DNA of 64,000 nucleotides from Chrysogorgia sp. JL179-B06 (GCA_035772405.1 JAYKKM010000015.1:62001-126000); one strand, 5' to 3'. Shown: positions 46,560 to 58,408, numbered from the stretch's first letter. Notes: generated by a model from the letters alone, not told the origin. A program made the numbers and translations.

Positions 46560-48413
46560 TCAGATTGAGTTGTTTTTTCCTTTTACCGATACTACATTTT
46601 TTTTAGCATTGTAATATACGGTCGCTTCCACAGTAAGCAAGAACTCCATGAGTGTGTCGTCATCAATACTATCAAAGGTTTCATCTGTCTTCGTTTGGTG
46701 CTTGTAAATGTCATGTAGTTGTTTAAGCTTATCATCGAACAGAAGTAAAGAGATTGTGGATCCTGCTTTGTCAAACATAATGTTTGCCATGAGACGCTGG
46801 TTGCACTTTGATTTTAACTGTGCTAGACCGCACTCAGTACATTTGACGAGTTTCTTTGTTGCATCGGGCATCAATTTAGTTTGACACTTTTTACAGGACA
46901 GGAACCGTTGTACAGACAAAATTCCTTCGGCAGGGCAATCAACGCTCTGGGTGCTTGGTAAATCATCCAGCTCACTGTCCTTCCTAGTAATAGAGGTATC
47001 CGCGGGTTTGATATAGGACAGCTTGTTTAGAGTAAGATACTTTGAACTGTCAAATTCCCGAACAACAATCCTGGAAACATTGTAGACCGACTTTGAAGTT
47101 ACCCTTTTATATGACACTTTCCCACAACACCAGGCGAATTGTTCCTGAATTATCCGTGAATAATGCTTCTTGCTTACAGAGTGTCTTGCCTTTGGAGAAT
47201 ATGGTCTCTTCCCCACCGTGGAGGGTAATCCGGCCGCATACGTTGTTGCCATCCCCTTCCAGGACATCTGACACAGCTGTAATACCAGGTTTGCATTTTT
47301 CTTCTTGTTGCAACGTTTTTGATGTCGAAAGAAACGTCGGACTCTGCTGGATCGTCCAACTTTGACCTCTTGTTTATACGAATCTCGTCTTGGTTGCTTC
47401 TTTGATTTCTCTTTAGCTGGAACTTAGAGATCTTAACGGGCGATGACGATTCACACTTAGATAGGAAATGTGCGTGCTTTTCCGGAGAAAAACACACGGA
47501 TCTATAAGTTTCATTTTGTGTTTGCAACGTCATGTCAAAGTACATATAGTCTTTTTGGCTTTTCTTTATTGGGGAAAGATTATGTAAATAAGCAATCATG
47601 GGTGTATCTGAAATTTAGAAAAAAATATTGATATTCAGCTTCACAATAGTTTTAGTAACACAAGATCTTTCACCATTTACACTGTTAGATCTTTGCTCTC
47701 TATTTCAATGAGGGGCCAGGTCTAACATTTCTTACCTTCAGTAACTTTAACATTACTGCCACTTGGTTTATCATCACCTGAAAGCAGGAATACATACAAT
47801 TTAATTTCAGTAGCAGGGCTCAAATTTTTAGCTGGTAAATGTCAGTTGAGGGGTGGTTGTTTTGAGCCTTGTTATGTGAATAAAATGACTTGAGTATTTC
47901 AAATTCTTACCTCCAGGCACAGCAAAGTCCTTCTTTTCTGCAGGCTTCTGGTGATCTTGAAAAGGTATTGAAAATAAGTGTTACACACGGAGAAATAGTA
48001 AAAACAAATATCAATGTCAATATCAATTGTCAAATGGTTGTTTGTATTGTTTGTTGGAAATATTGTCATTCAGTTAAATTATTCATTTGCTGTATGTAGC
48101 AGAAAAGGGTATTCCTACTGTTAGACCCTTCTTTAACCACACCTTCAAGTTCAATCTATTGCATAAAATTAATCACACTGTGTGAAACACATATACTGTC
48201 ATTATATATTAAATTACCTCTAGGTGTGACGGATTTCATTTCTTCTGAGGGATTTTCATTTCTTTTTTTCTTTCTTTTATCATCTTGACAGTGTAATAGA
48301 AATGAATGTTAAATACTAAAATAATTATTAGTTAAATACAGTATTTGGTTTTATGACTAGTGTGTCATCATTTTGCAGTACACAAAAGCATGCATACCAG
48401 GTACTTTGTCCAT
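46560..48413 (-). CDS. RPA1-like single-strand DNA-binding protein, spliced, with two frame breaks
   Basis: RPA1-type OB folds bind single-stranded DNA; Helitrons of some lineages carry such genes. A chain of small phase-1 exons fits: 48413-48398 (ATG, MDKVP), 48283-48218, 47955-47911, 47777-47736, then the long exon from 47607. The three middle exons are 66, 45 and 42 nt, multiples of three, with GTAA donors and CAG or AAG acceptors, and code for a polar linker. The long exon has DYMYFDMTLQT, then an OB-fold segment (NNVCGRITLHGG, KQEALFTDNSGTIRLVLWE) and a four-cysteine zinc motif, CKKC and CTEC, before a conserved tail. Two one-base shifts, at AAAAA near 47310 and AAA near 47115, break the long exon. 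A host gene is possible, but the adjoining helicase points to an element. Confidence 0.7.
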
Positions 48414-48505
48414 GCCTTTTACAATTCTAAAAAAAACAAAACAAACTTTTGAACACAATATACACAATTTCCACACAAAATAGCTGCTTAAAACACAAAG
48501 GAGAA

Positions 48506-49407
48506 TTAGAGTATAGTAAGGTCAGCAATTGCTTGAAGTCGCTTTTCCTCATCTAATCTATGCTTCAGGGATTCAACTTTTTTTATGGAGGAAAGTCTAT
48601 CATAGGTCATTGGTTCAATTATTAATGAAGACAAATTGCGAGCACGACTCATTGCAACATAAGTCATTCCTAAAGTAGTCTCTTTTTTCACCACATCAAT
48701 CCATGTTTTTTCCAATGTCATACCCTGACTTTTGTGAATGCCCAGGCAAGTGTTAAAGGTAATTGTTGTTGTCTTTCAAGTACACTATTACCCACACATA
48801 CGGTTGCAGTGACTGGAGGAATGGGAACACAAAAGGGCATGTTTGGAAACGATGGACCACAATAATTATCAAATTTTACCAAAACGGCAATAGGCAAGTC
48901 TGGTGGATTATGACTTTTTGCATATATAATAACAACAGTTCCAGTTGACCCATTACACAGGCCAAGCATTGCCCATATATTCATTGTTAACATTACTTTT
49001 TCCCCTTTGCAAATCAAAACAACTGGGCGCAAACCAAGCATATCTTGGGCAATAACATGTTTAGCATCTTGACTGGAATGACGGGCATGGACTTCTGCAA
49101 TGGGAACATTTAACTTTACTAAATGATCGTAATTGTACTTTGCTACTTCATCATTGCTGTAATACAATCTTGTTGCATTTAAAAAATCATTTACATTAGA
49201 CACAACATTTGGCTGACGGGTGAGCAATACCTTCCCGTCATCAACACTTACTTCTCCACTTCGAAGTCGGGACAAAATACCTTTAAATATCATTTGATCT
49301 TGTTCACTACCTCTTACCGTTTGATTAACATCAAGCTGTAGCAAAAATCTCAATATCAGATCCCCACACCCTTTCTTGGGCCATTCCGGTTGACTGGATG
49401 TGATCAT
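48506..49407 (-). pseudogene. PIF1-family helicase, C-terminal part (Helitron remnant)
   Basis: Two pieces in different frames. 49407-48718 holds the part after the ATPase core: LSRLRSGEVSVDDGKVLLTRQ, LKLNVPIAEVHARHS-type linker, GEKVMLTMNIWAMLGLCNGS (PIF1 motif V region) and LPLTLAWAF. 48721-48506 continues with SQGMTLEK, MTYVAMSRARNLSSLII (motif VI) and a short tail. A small deletion where IHK should sit changes the frame near 48730. Walker A and B motifs are missing, lost with the Rep domain between OTU and helicase. The RPA-like gene follows 92 bp downstream. Confidence 0.85.
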
Positions 49408-49717
49408 TCAAAGACATATTCATATGTGGTTGCAACAGGTTTTCAATGTTTCTCATGCGACTTAAATATTTTATAATTATGTAATTTTATAATATGTGTC
49501 TTACCACAGCGTGGTAATTTTGTTGGCCAGTAATAACATATGAAAGAGCTCGAAACAAACAGTTTCCATCACCTATGATTTGGTGCAAATAAGTTGGTGT
49601 AGTTAAAGGCTTAGGTAACCTTTGTCTATGAGGCAAAACCAGTGGTAAATCAACTAAAGAGCACATGTATCTCTGAGAGTTTTCATCAATTGGAATGAAG
49701 GTGAATGGGCAAGCCAT
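49338..49717 (-). pseudogene. OTU-like cysteine protease domain, fragment
   Basis: OTU proteases cleave ubiquitin-type linkages and accompany several animal Helitrons. From ATG 49717 the frame has GDGNCLFRALSYVITG (catalytic Asp and Cys) and YHAVVRHI, then stops. About 45 bases on, another frame resumes with RNIENLLQPHMN and VWGSDIEIFATA, both typical of this OTU group, and runs into helicase sequence at about 49338. A donor-like GTAAGA at 49504 suggests an intron, but no acceptor fits the phase, so a frameshift is equally likely. The catalytic His region is missing. Confidence 0.75.
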
Positions 49718-49739
49718 GCATGTTAGATGCTACTGGCAG

Positions 49740-51249
49740 TATTTGACAACAAATATGATATTTCACAACAATGAGAAAATATTTATGGCTTCATTGCTTC
49801 AAACAATTGTGAATGGCAAAACTCGAAATCAAAACGAGGCGTGCTAGGACACCAAGACACGAGGTGTGGTGACACACCAAAAACACAATAAAGTCGAAGC
49901 AAGTGAGACAGTGAATTGTATATCTTGGTGTTGCACAACACGGTATTAATCTAACATACACGAAACATTATCATAGAGTGATAGATAGACAATGATAGCC
50001 GGGTGCAAAATATGGTGATAGACAATCACAATGATAGGTGCAAAATATGGAAATTAACAAACAAAATATATTCAGTTGCAATGATACGTGCAAAATATGG
50101 TAATGAATAAACAGAACTCAGTTAAAAATATATAAAAGAACGCAAACGGGTTGGGAAAAAACCTTTTTAAAAACGCGTTTAAACTAAACAGTCCTAGCGA
50201 AGTCGATAGCACGAGAAACTGTGTCTGTGATTTAAAGCAAAAACATCCAACAATTGCTAACCTTTTCACAACTATAAACAAATGTCAACGTGATATATTA
50301 ATAAAAGACAAAATCTCTTACCTTTACCGCGTTAAAATCAGCTTGAAAAGTTGAAATTATTTTGAAATTCTAGTGAATCTAGTCTCTAGGAATGTCTCTT
50401 GGTCAAAGTCAAAGTACAGGTTTGGTCAAAGCACATGGAGCACAACAACTGAGCACGACCACAATGCAACGCGCCAGTGTTAATTGGGTTTACCAAATTA
50501 TGTCGATGTTTACTGTATATAAGGGCATTTAATATACACCAGAGTATAAGCTGAGTATTAAATTGGTGGTTGGCACAACTTCAACTGAATAGTTGTACAA
50601 GCCCAATGGCAATGATGCCTTAATGTGAATATTGGCTGAGGCTTTTCATGATTCTACCAGATCTTTAGTTTTGTCTGAAATATGAAAACAGAGAGAAAAT
50701 AAGTGGGTTAAAAAGCAATTAAACTATGCATGCATAGAAACTTTGCAATATTAAAGAACAATTACAGTACATAGAGATTCAGTACATCTTTTGCTTACAT
50801 TAATTTGTTGTCCCATGGTTCAGGTTGTCCAGGTGTTCTAAGTCCTTTTAACGTGCAGCGTAACTGCACTAATTCAGGGGTGGACCATTAGAAATATTTG
50901 GGAGGGGTAAAAAATAGTTCTAAGCATTTCATCCTATGAAAACTCTGCAGGATTTGTTTTTGGACAATAAAGGCAGGGTAAACGTTATTTATTAAAGTTG
51001 TAAACCGTTTGCCTGCAGGATTTTTTGATCACTTTCCCTTGCACAGGAATTGTCACCCTCTCTCTGCAAGATTTCCAATGGCGCACCCCTTATTGATAAA
51101 CATGGTTTGTGAATGCATGTAGATGTACAATAGGTGTAATTAGATAAACTTGCTTGATAACAATTGGCAGAAAGAATTGGATAACTAAATGTAGCAGTAA
51201 TTAATAATATTTCAATTAATGTGACAGATATAATTAATAATGTAACTCT
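49740..51249. other. Stretch without recognisable genes
   Basis: Contains three diverged copies of AATGATAGGTGCAAAATATGG between 49980 and 50100. A 67-codon plus-strand frame (50151-50354) and its minus-strand counterpart have no family signature. The rest is unassigned. Confidence 0.45.
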
Positions 51250-51514
51250 GTTCTAACTCAAGTGTAACTCTGTTCGTAGTCTCCCTTCTCCAATTTCTTG
51301 TTGTATGTAATATTCATATTGTAGTGTGACATTTTTTTATATAGTTAACATTCTACCTTTTGTATACGTCTAAGGGCCCACAGTAATTAGCTAACGCTGT
51401 TGTGGATCCCCTGCCATTGTGTGTATTATTTGTGTGTATTATTTGTGTGTATTATTGTGTGTATTATTTGTATGTTACATAATTATGGTGAAGCTAATAA
51501 AATAAAATAATACT
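51250..51514 (+). mobile_element. LINE-like 3' end
   Basis: Plus-strand 3'-UTR-like sequence: GGGCCCACAGTAATTAGCTA, GTTGTGGATCCCCTGCCATT, four copies of TGTGTATTATTTG, then AAGCTAATAAAATAAAATAA as a tail. It ends directly against the stop codon of the opposite-strand endonuclease domain. No RT coding is present. Family assignment is by appearance only. Confidence 0.5.
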
Positions 51515-51516
51515 CC

Positions 51517-52143
51517 CTAGTTGCAATATTGTAGTATGATTTTGATAGCATCGTGATCAGAATAATACACATTGACTACATAATTGTCAATTATTTGAAA
51601 CACTGTGGATCTAACATACACATGGTCTATAATAAGCTACCAGAAGATATAAACGTAGGTTTTGTTACAATCTGAGTGTAATTGAGAGATTCCATTAAAG
51701 ATTTTAGTGGTTGAACTTGATTGTGATTCAAGTAATTAATATTAAAGTCACCAATAATCATGTCAATTGTATAACTATTAATGACGTATCCCAAACAATC
51801 TACATACTGTAGGATGTTGGAGGCTTGCTTTCGATACAACAAAAGAAAAGTTCTTTTTTCTTGGGATTGACTATTAACCACATCAAATTTTAGTGCATTT
51901 AGTGAAGGGAAATATTCATGGTGTTTGATTTCTACAGTATTTCTAGTGCGGGTGCCATACTCGAATATTTATCAGTATCATGATCTTGACGGTGGAGTTT
52001 AAAAGGACTGAGATTATTTAAAATGTCATTGTAAAAATCCTGAGGTAGTAGTTGAGTTTCAGTAAGAGCTATGATGTCACTATTGAAAACTCTTGAATCA
52101 AATTTAATATCGATGCTATGTTTTTTGAGAGATCTTATATTTA
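51517..52143 (-). pseudogene. Helentron C-terminal endonuclease (EEP) domain
   Basis: Endonuclease/exonuclease/phosphatase fold, related to AP-like nucleases of non-LTR elements. Pieces in order on the minus strand: LNIRSLKKHSIDIKFDS, SDIIALTETQLLP (metal-binding Glu region), EYFPSLNALKFDVVNSQSQ, FLLLYRK, MIIGDFNIN (catalytic GDFN), DHVYVRST and YYSDHDAI (catalytic SDH), then a stop at 51517. At least two frameshifts separate them, one near 51955 and one just after SSGSLL near 51625. All catalytic motifs are still legible. The position directly after the helicase, with no second start, fits a fused Helentron polyprotein. Confidence 0.85.
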
Positions 52144-54207
52144 AATATGGTCAAAACATTGAAATTGTCTTGCAGTACAGTTGTTAAATGTGGCATACAT
52201 TCATTTCGTAGTCTTTGATATTCTTCAAGAACTTTAGGATTTGCTTTAACATGTTTACTCTCAATTTGTCCTAAAATATAGAGACCTTGTAAAGAAGTTG
52301 AACGGCTTAAGGCAACATAAATTTGTCCATAGTTAAATGCTCTCTGTTTTATTAAGTCAGAACTGATTACAACTTTCTCAAGTGTTAGTCCTTGAACTTA
52401 ATGTACAGTACATGCCCAAGCAAGTGTAACAGGGAATTGTACTCTCTGTATTTCTGGGGAAGATGCTTTACCTGGTCTTATTTTGATCTTTGCTAATACA
52501 GGTTCAATGGGAACTACTTTGTTTTCTCTTGCGAAAGGATTGCCACAATTGTTAGTTAAGTCTTTACCAGCATTTGGGTCATCAAATTTGATATAGAGAA
52601 CAGTTGATCTTTGGGTATTTTGATTGACATCAATTTTAAAGACAGTTCCCATTTGTCCATTGATGAGTCTATTTGTTGTAAGCATTACTCTCGCTCCTTC
52701 TTTAATCAAAATTTCATAATCAAGTCCACCTGTTTCAGACCGTCCTCTTGCTAATACTCTATCAATATCTTGTTTCCTTACATTTGTTGGATATTGATCT
52801 TTAGCTTTAAGAATAAATAAGGATCCAGAAAGTTTTTCTAGTTTTTCCTTGTTATGTTTATCAACAGGAGCATTTTCAGCCCAGATATGAAGTGCATCTG
52901 ATGGATAATTAGGGTCAGATGGGGTTATTGATCTTGATTGGATTACCTTTAAGTCATCTTCTGTTTGACTAGCAGTTCTTATTCTGTTAATTTCAATAAA
53001 TGCTTGGTCTTTTTTTTGTCTCATGATTTCATGAAGTTCTATAATTTTGAAGACTCCATGGGTGGCATAGATTATAAGAATCATTTTTGAAATTGTCAAA
53101 TACAAATCTTTTACGTATTGGTGGAAGTTGACATAGATCACCTACAACTATAATAGTAATTCCAGCAAATAGCAGAGAACTTGTGGTGCCAAATATTTCT
53201 TTTAATCTTTGATGGATATGAAGTAAGGTAGTGTTTCCAACCATAGAAATTTCATCGATTATTATTAGCTTTAAGTCCGATAATGATAGTCTTAATTATG
53301 TTTTCTTTTGCTCTGACATCGCAGGTACATTATCACCAGTTTCTTTAGGAATAGCAAGACCAGTATTTATTGTTTTTCCATCAATGTTTATTGCAGCTAC
53401 ACCTGTTGGTGCCATTAGAAGAACTGTTGGTAATTCAGGGTTAATAGGAGGATGTCTAAACGTTTTAACTGCTGTATGGTATATTGTTTTAATCAAGTGA
53501 CTTTTTCCTGCACCGCCACCACCAGTTAAGAAAAGGTAGATTGGTTCTATTTCAACAGGTTTTAAGGTGTTCATGTTTTTCATTGTATTCCTACACCATG
53601 TAAGAAATGTATCATATGCATGACGTTGCTCCAAGTTCAAGGATCTCACAGTTTCACGAAATATATCATCAGAAATCTCTGTTGGTCGGTTGTAAGAAGT
53701 AATTGCTCCAGTGGTATGCTGATTAGATTGTGGTGTTGAGTCAAGATGTGATGGTAATTGTTTATTAAATGATTCATGTGGGATTGAGTCATCTTGCATT
53801 TCACCTTGCAAATCTGCATTTTCTTGATCATTTATTGAATCAAATGAATGAATATTGCCCTGATTAGATTTTAATACTTCAAGTGCCTCACTAACAGCAT
53901 CTGCATCAGGTTCGAATATTGCTCTATTGTGCTCAACAATAAGTTGGACATCAGGTTGATAGAACTTCGATGTATATGTTTGATCTGAAGCCAATAGATT
54001 ACTTTCATCACACCATGGGTAATAGAGCATGAGTAAATGATGAAAATAAGATTCTGGTTCTTTTGTTTTGTTTCGTGTATGATACCTTAATACAGCCTTA
54101 ACTTTTCTACATTTCATGTATTCATTGGTGTTAATTAGTTTTATTTTTTTGGGAAGGCATTGTGTTGTATCACTTATGGTACTGTGCAATTCAACCAAGT
54201 CATCTGT
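52144..54207 (-). pseudogene. Helentron PIF1-family helicase domain
   Basis: 5'-to-3' helicase that unwinds DNA during rolling-circle transposition. In order: ESYFHHLLMLYYPW linker, LEQRHAYDTFLTW, Walker A TGGGGAGKSH (about residues 225-234 of the piece starting at 54198), APTGVAA (motif Ia), IIIDEISM (Walker B, near 53250), VVGDLCQLPPI (motif III), ELHEIMRQ, GARVMLTTN, FPVTLAWA, and after a stop at 52398 QGLTLEK and YVALSRSTSLQGLYIL (motif VI). Breaks: stop at 53296 just before Walker B (CAA to TAA fits), frameshift near 53050 between HPWSL and KIIELHEI, stop at 52398 inside TVH-VQG. Every helicase motif can still be read. Confidence 0.9.
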
Positions 54208-55839
54208 TTATAGAACATCAGGTTGGGAATCTTTTGTTTCACTATAATCAATTTTATAATCGTTATAGTAATATGCAGCAAATTCTGCCAGACATAATTG
54301 ATCAACAACTGGAATTGATGTTGGTCTAATACTGTAACGCTGAATTATATTTGACTTAAAGATATCTGTGCTTTCATCATCTAGTTCATCAAGCTCCACT
54401 TGTGTTTTAGTCACACGTACCCTTTTTTCTGGAAAATCTGTACTAACAAAAACAGTTTTTGGAAATATTTTTCTCAACCAAAGTTCAGGCATTGATCTGT
54501 AGACACATTCTTGTGAACTAACTTCTCTTGTAGAGAGAAAAGCAGCACCAATTTTTTTCAGGCCATCTCTAATATTCATGTTAGCAGCTTTTGCTTCTTT
54601 TGCTGCATTTGTAATAGCTTGAGAACATTCAGTTTCATCTTTAGTAAAATATGAGCAGACGTATGTTATGCATTTGTAGTGATTGAATACAGGTTGCAAG
54701 TCAACATTTGCTGCAAATCCCTTAATACCAGCAACAAAGTAATTGTTAATAAAACACCTCTCAACAGGCCTTTTAAGGTGCAACTCAAAATCAGAGTCTG
54801 GTGATATTGACAAAGCCCAGTAATATTCATCCTCAGTGATACCTACTGAATTTAAAATATCTGCATCATTTAATGTTGCATTATAATCTGGCTTGGATGG
54901 GTTTAATACTTCATCTATTTTCTGTTTCACTGAGGTCAGAATCTGTGTTCGCCTGTCGAGCATATTACTTTTGATTTGCTCATCCAGATCATCATTAAGA
55001 GGTTCTGCTATGATTGTGCTTTTGGTAAAAAATTGACAAAAATTAAATCTACGACTAATATTTTTGTATTTTCTGCATGTTTTAGAATGATTGTGTTTTT
55101 GATAAGTTTTAACTAACTCGTGTAACTCTTGTTCAGTTTCCCCATCTGGAAGGTAGGCTTGTACATGGTTATCTATAAATTGTATGCAAGCTTCTTTGTT
55201 TTCAGATGTAAGTTTGGGGCAGTCAGAAGTCCATATTAATGCATGTAAATGAGGAGATCCTCTCATTTGAAATTTAATGCGGAGTGCATAATAGATTATT
55301 TTACCGATTGGATTTTTTTGGCTAAGGAGAAGTTCAGTGAAAAATGTTTCAATTCTATGTTGAAAATGTTTTGCAACAACAACAGGATTAAGATTTAGCA
55401 TTGAACATCTTTCATTGTAAGACAAAGCTTCAACTTGTTCTTCAGTTATGTTTTTTCCTTGTGTTCTAGCTATAATCTGAAACAACTCAGACCATCTAAG
55501 ATCAGCACATGATAATGTCATAAACCATGTTGGAAGCCCAAGTTGTTTTACCATGGCTACTACTTCATACATAAATTTTTGCCAGTAAGATGGCGTGCCT
55601 GGAATTTGCCTTAAAAACAAATATGCCTGATCTTGACAAATTAAACCTTTTAATTTGTTTACATCTGATTTTATTTGAGATGCAGTTACAGGTTGGCCAT
55701 GTATTTTTTTTAAGGCTATATTAATACTATCTGACACCTTTTTTTGTTCTGTGACAAACTGTGCAAAGAAAAGATATTCTGGGTTGGTGGCAAACCTTCC
55801 ACTATAATGTAAAAGTCTAGCATTGAAGTACTTTACTGG
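54208..55839 (-). pseudogene. Helentron Rep (HUH/Y2 nuclease) domain
   Basis: Rolling-circle Rep nuclease that nicks and joins element ends. The frame is open from 55839 to the stop at 54208. YFNARLLHYSGRF and EYLFFAQFVTEQ precede the piece commonly counted from 55737, where TWFMTLSCADLRW (about 70-82), HLHALIW (HUH histidines, about 163 and 165) and ITYVCSYFTK (Y2 tyrosines, about 359 and 363) follow, then RDGLKKIGAAFLSTREVSSQE and VYRSMPELWLR. All catalytic residues are present. A stop at 55840 separates it from the upstream region and the stop at 54208 from the helicase, yet all three are in one frame, so single substitutions account for both. Confidence 0.92.
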
Positions 55840-56751
55840 TTATAATTTAATAATTATTTCATTTGTGTAGCCAAACCGGCCTTTAGGGAACAACACTGGA
55901 AATGCAAGCTCTTCACAGTTTGCATCTGTCATTATTGATACAGGATGTTTATTTTCTCCAGGTGCAATATTGTACACTTCATTGCCTAATGAACAACTTT
56001 TATTACTTTCTATTGTTACAGGATAATCTGGTAATACAGACTGTAAACATGTCTCATTAGTTGCTTGTCTATGATTGTTCAATGGGTCATCTTTTTCCTC
56101 AGTATCATCATCATTGGTAATGTCTTGCTTGCAGTTTTCTGTTAAGGAGTTTTCATTATCATAATTTATACCTGAAGTATTGTCATCTTGTTCGAAACTG
56201 GTAAGTTTTGCACTGATATTTTGAATATCAATTGTAATATTATTATACAATGGATTGTTTAACTTGAGCCAGTTAAGGGCATTGAGGATGAACTGACGAC
56301 GCACTGCTTGAAAATACACATGACCTCTGAATTCAAGTTTTCGTTTAAGTTTCAACATTATAATACCAGATCTTTCAGGTGGCCGTGGTAACACCTTACA
56401 TGTCTGATCACATTCAACTGGCACATTACAGATTGCTCCCTTAACTTTCCTTTGTTGACCTTTTGGCATTACTATTATCTTTTCAAAAACTATTCTTTGT
56501 GCAATAAGAATTTGTTCAAGTTTTTCTAAAGATGCAAGTTCAGCTGGTATTTCATCAACATACATGTTATTACATATTGCCTGGCATTGAATTTTGCCTT
56601 TCAATACCTTTGAATGACAAGTTTTACAAACATATTCTTTGTCATCAAATGACTTTATATCAGTAAACTGATTTTCATTGACATTGTTGTGTTTATTTTT
56701 TTGTAAAGAATGACTGATTTTCTGTATAGTAGTCGGTTGCAAACAGAACAT
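55840..56751 (-). pseudogene. Helentron conserved N-terminal region
   Basis: Region usually found ahead of the Rep domain in animal Helitrons (I believe it is catalogued as DUF6570). It has the second half of a zinc ribbon (YVCKTCHSKVLKGKIQCQA), EIPAELASLEKLEQILIAQR, CNVPVECDQTCKVLPRPP, LKLKRKLEFRGHVYFQAVR, a long acidic, Asn-rich linker and LAFPVLFPKGRFG before the stop. It is in frame with Rep. The first half of the zinc ribbon (YYICSVCNRLLYRKS) lies in the preceding frame; a one-base difference in the A7 run near 56698 parts them. Confidence 0.8.
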
Positions 56752-56972
56752 ATATAATAAGGACCTTCTTTTCTTTTATTGTGAAACCTGTATATATAAT
56801 CATCCAAATCATGCAACATGGGATTGTTCTTTGCTGCTTTACCTTTACGAGCTACATGTTCACATTTTTTTTCAAGATGCTTTGCTTTTTTAAGTGCATC
56901 CATAGCCTCGTATTTATTTTTCATGTTGGTTCTGTTTTTCATAAGATGTACTTCTTTTTTATTTAGTTCCAT

Positions 56973-57763
56973 TGATTTGTAATTTTTGGCATTTTTCTCA
57001 AGAATAACTTTCTTTCTCATGGGATCCATTGATTTATATATTTTTGCATTTGTTTCAACTAGATCTTTTTTTTTAACAGGATCCATTGCTTTGCATGTTC
57101 TGGCATTTGTTTTAACTAAAATGTTCTTTTTAATAGGATCCATTGATTTGTATTTTTTGGTGTTTGTTTCAAGTAAAATGCTCTTTTTAATAGGATCCAT
57201 TGCTTTGTAAGTTCTGGCATTTGTTTTAACTAAAATGCTCTTTTTAATAGGATCTATTGATTTGTATTTTTTGGTATTTGTTTCAACTAAAATGATCTTT
57301 TTAATAGGATCCATTGATTTGTATTTTTTGGCATTTGTTTCAAGTAAAATGTTCTTTTTATTAGGATCCATTGATTTGTATTTTTTGGTATTTGTTTCAA
57401 CTAAAATGCTCTTTTTAATAGGATCCATTGATTTGTATTTTTTGGCATTTGTTTCAAGTAAAATGTTCTTTTTATTAGGATCCATTGATTTGTATTTTTT
57501 GGCATTTGTTTCAAGTAAAATGTTCTTTTTATTAGGATCCATTGATTTGTATTTTTGGTATTTGTTTCAACTAAAATGCTCTTTTTAATAGGATCCATTG
57601 ATTTGTATTTTTTGGCATTTGTTTGAAGTAAAATGCTCTTTTTAATACGATCCATTGATTTGTATTTTTTGGCATTTGTTTCAACTAAAATGTTCTTTTT
57701 AATAGGATCCATTGATTTGTATTTTTTGGTATTTGTTTCAAGTATAGCCTTTTTCTTTAAATG
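56973..57763 (-). repeat. 57-bp / 19-residue coding repeat array in the Helentron
   Basis: Fourteen repeats of the type MDPIKKNILVETNTKKYKS, basic and evenly spaced, plus a degenerate fifteenth (MELNKKEVHL). Most DNA monomers contain GGATCC. The repeats run from HLKKKAILETNTKKYKS to MDPMRKKVILEKNAKNYKS. A run of five T at about 57551-57556, where neighbours have six, shifts the frame. A basic segment (KRLVNDKRKNNYANLEPAKK) precedes them, and MLHDLDDYIYRFHNKR plus a CxxC follows. Short tandem basic repeats in this position of cnidarian-type Helitrons suggest DNA or RNA binding, but that is inference. Confidence 0.85.
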
Positions 57764-58003
57764 GCCCTTACTTTTGGAATTTAAACTAGCTTTCTCAGTC
57801 TTAATCTTCTTCTTAGCCGGTTCTAAATTTGCATAATTGTTTTTCCTTTTGTCATTAACTAACCTTTTTTGTATGGTAGACTTATGCTTTCTTATAATCT
57901 TTTGTTTCTCTGATTGTGTTAATTGAGATGAACATGACAGAAATTGAATGTTGTATTGTGCATATTTTATTAATAACAGAATCAGAATCATTAAACTTTT
58001 CAA
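57764..58003 (-). pseudogene. Basic segment ahead of the 19-residue repeats
   Basis: Open in the same frame as the first repeats. It contains QLTQSEKQKIIRKHKST, KRLVNDKRKNNYANLEPAKK and KIKTEKASLNSKSKG. Lysine-rich and likely nuclear, with no recognised fold. The first 25 residues may not be coding. Confidence 0.5.
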
Positions 58004-58408
58004 ATAAATTGATTGTTTGCCTTTTCACCACACGACACCAAAAAATATTTTGTTTTTTGTTTTGTATTTTTTGCATGCTGAAAAATACAAGCAAAGCAAT
58101 ATTTTGAAAGCCACAGTAAAAATCCAGTATTTTCTGTAGTGTTGTCTGAAATTAACCTCTCTAGGTCATGTTTACTAGAAACAGCATTATTTACCGATAC
58201 AGCAGACCCCTCGTACATTAGAAACTAATGTACCCTGGTATTTTGAAGCAAATACTATCCCAACATCAGCACCACATATACCGTATTTATAATTTTTTGC
58301 ATATAACCGCATGTCAATTCATTTCCATCCTTTAACGCTTCCTGGTAAAGCAACCTGGCATGTTCTGAAATAGCACTCAATGTCTCATCATTCCAGTAAT
58401 TACATGAC
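58004..58408 (-). other. Degenerate coding stretch between OTU and repeat array
   Basis: In changing frames it reads NYWNDETLSAISEHARLLY, ALKDGNELTCGYM, GSAVSVNNAVSSKHDLERLI and TENTGFLLW. The pieces look like old protein sequence rather than random translation, and would connect the OTU domain to the repeats in one polyprotein. No family recognised. Confidence 0.4.

Noticed and set aside
57235..57588. Plus-strand frame with FLIGSIDLYFLVFVS repeats
   Set aside because: It is the antisense of the 19-residue repeat array, whose minus-strand frame joins to zinc-ribbon and Helitron domains.
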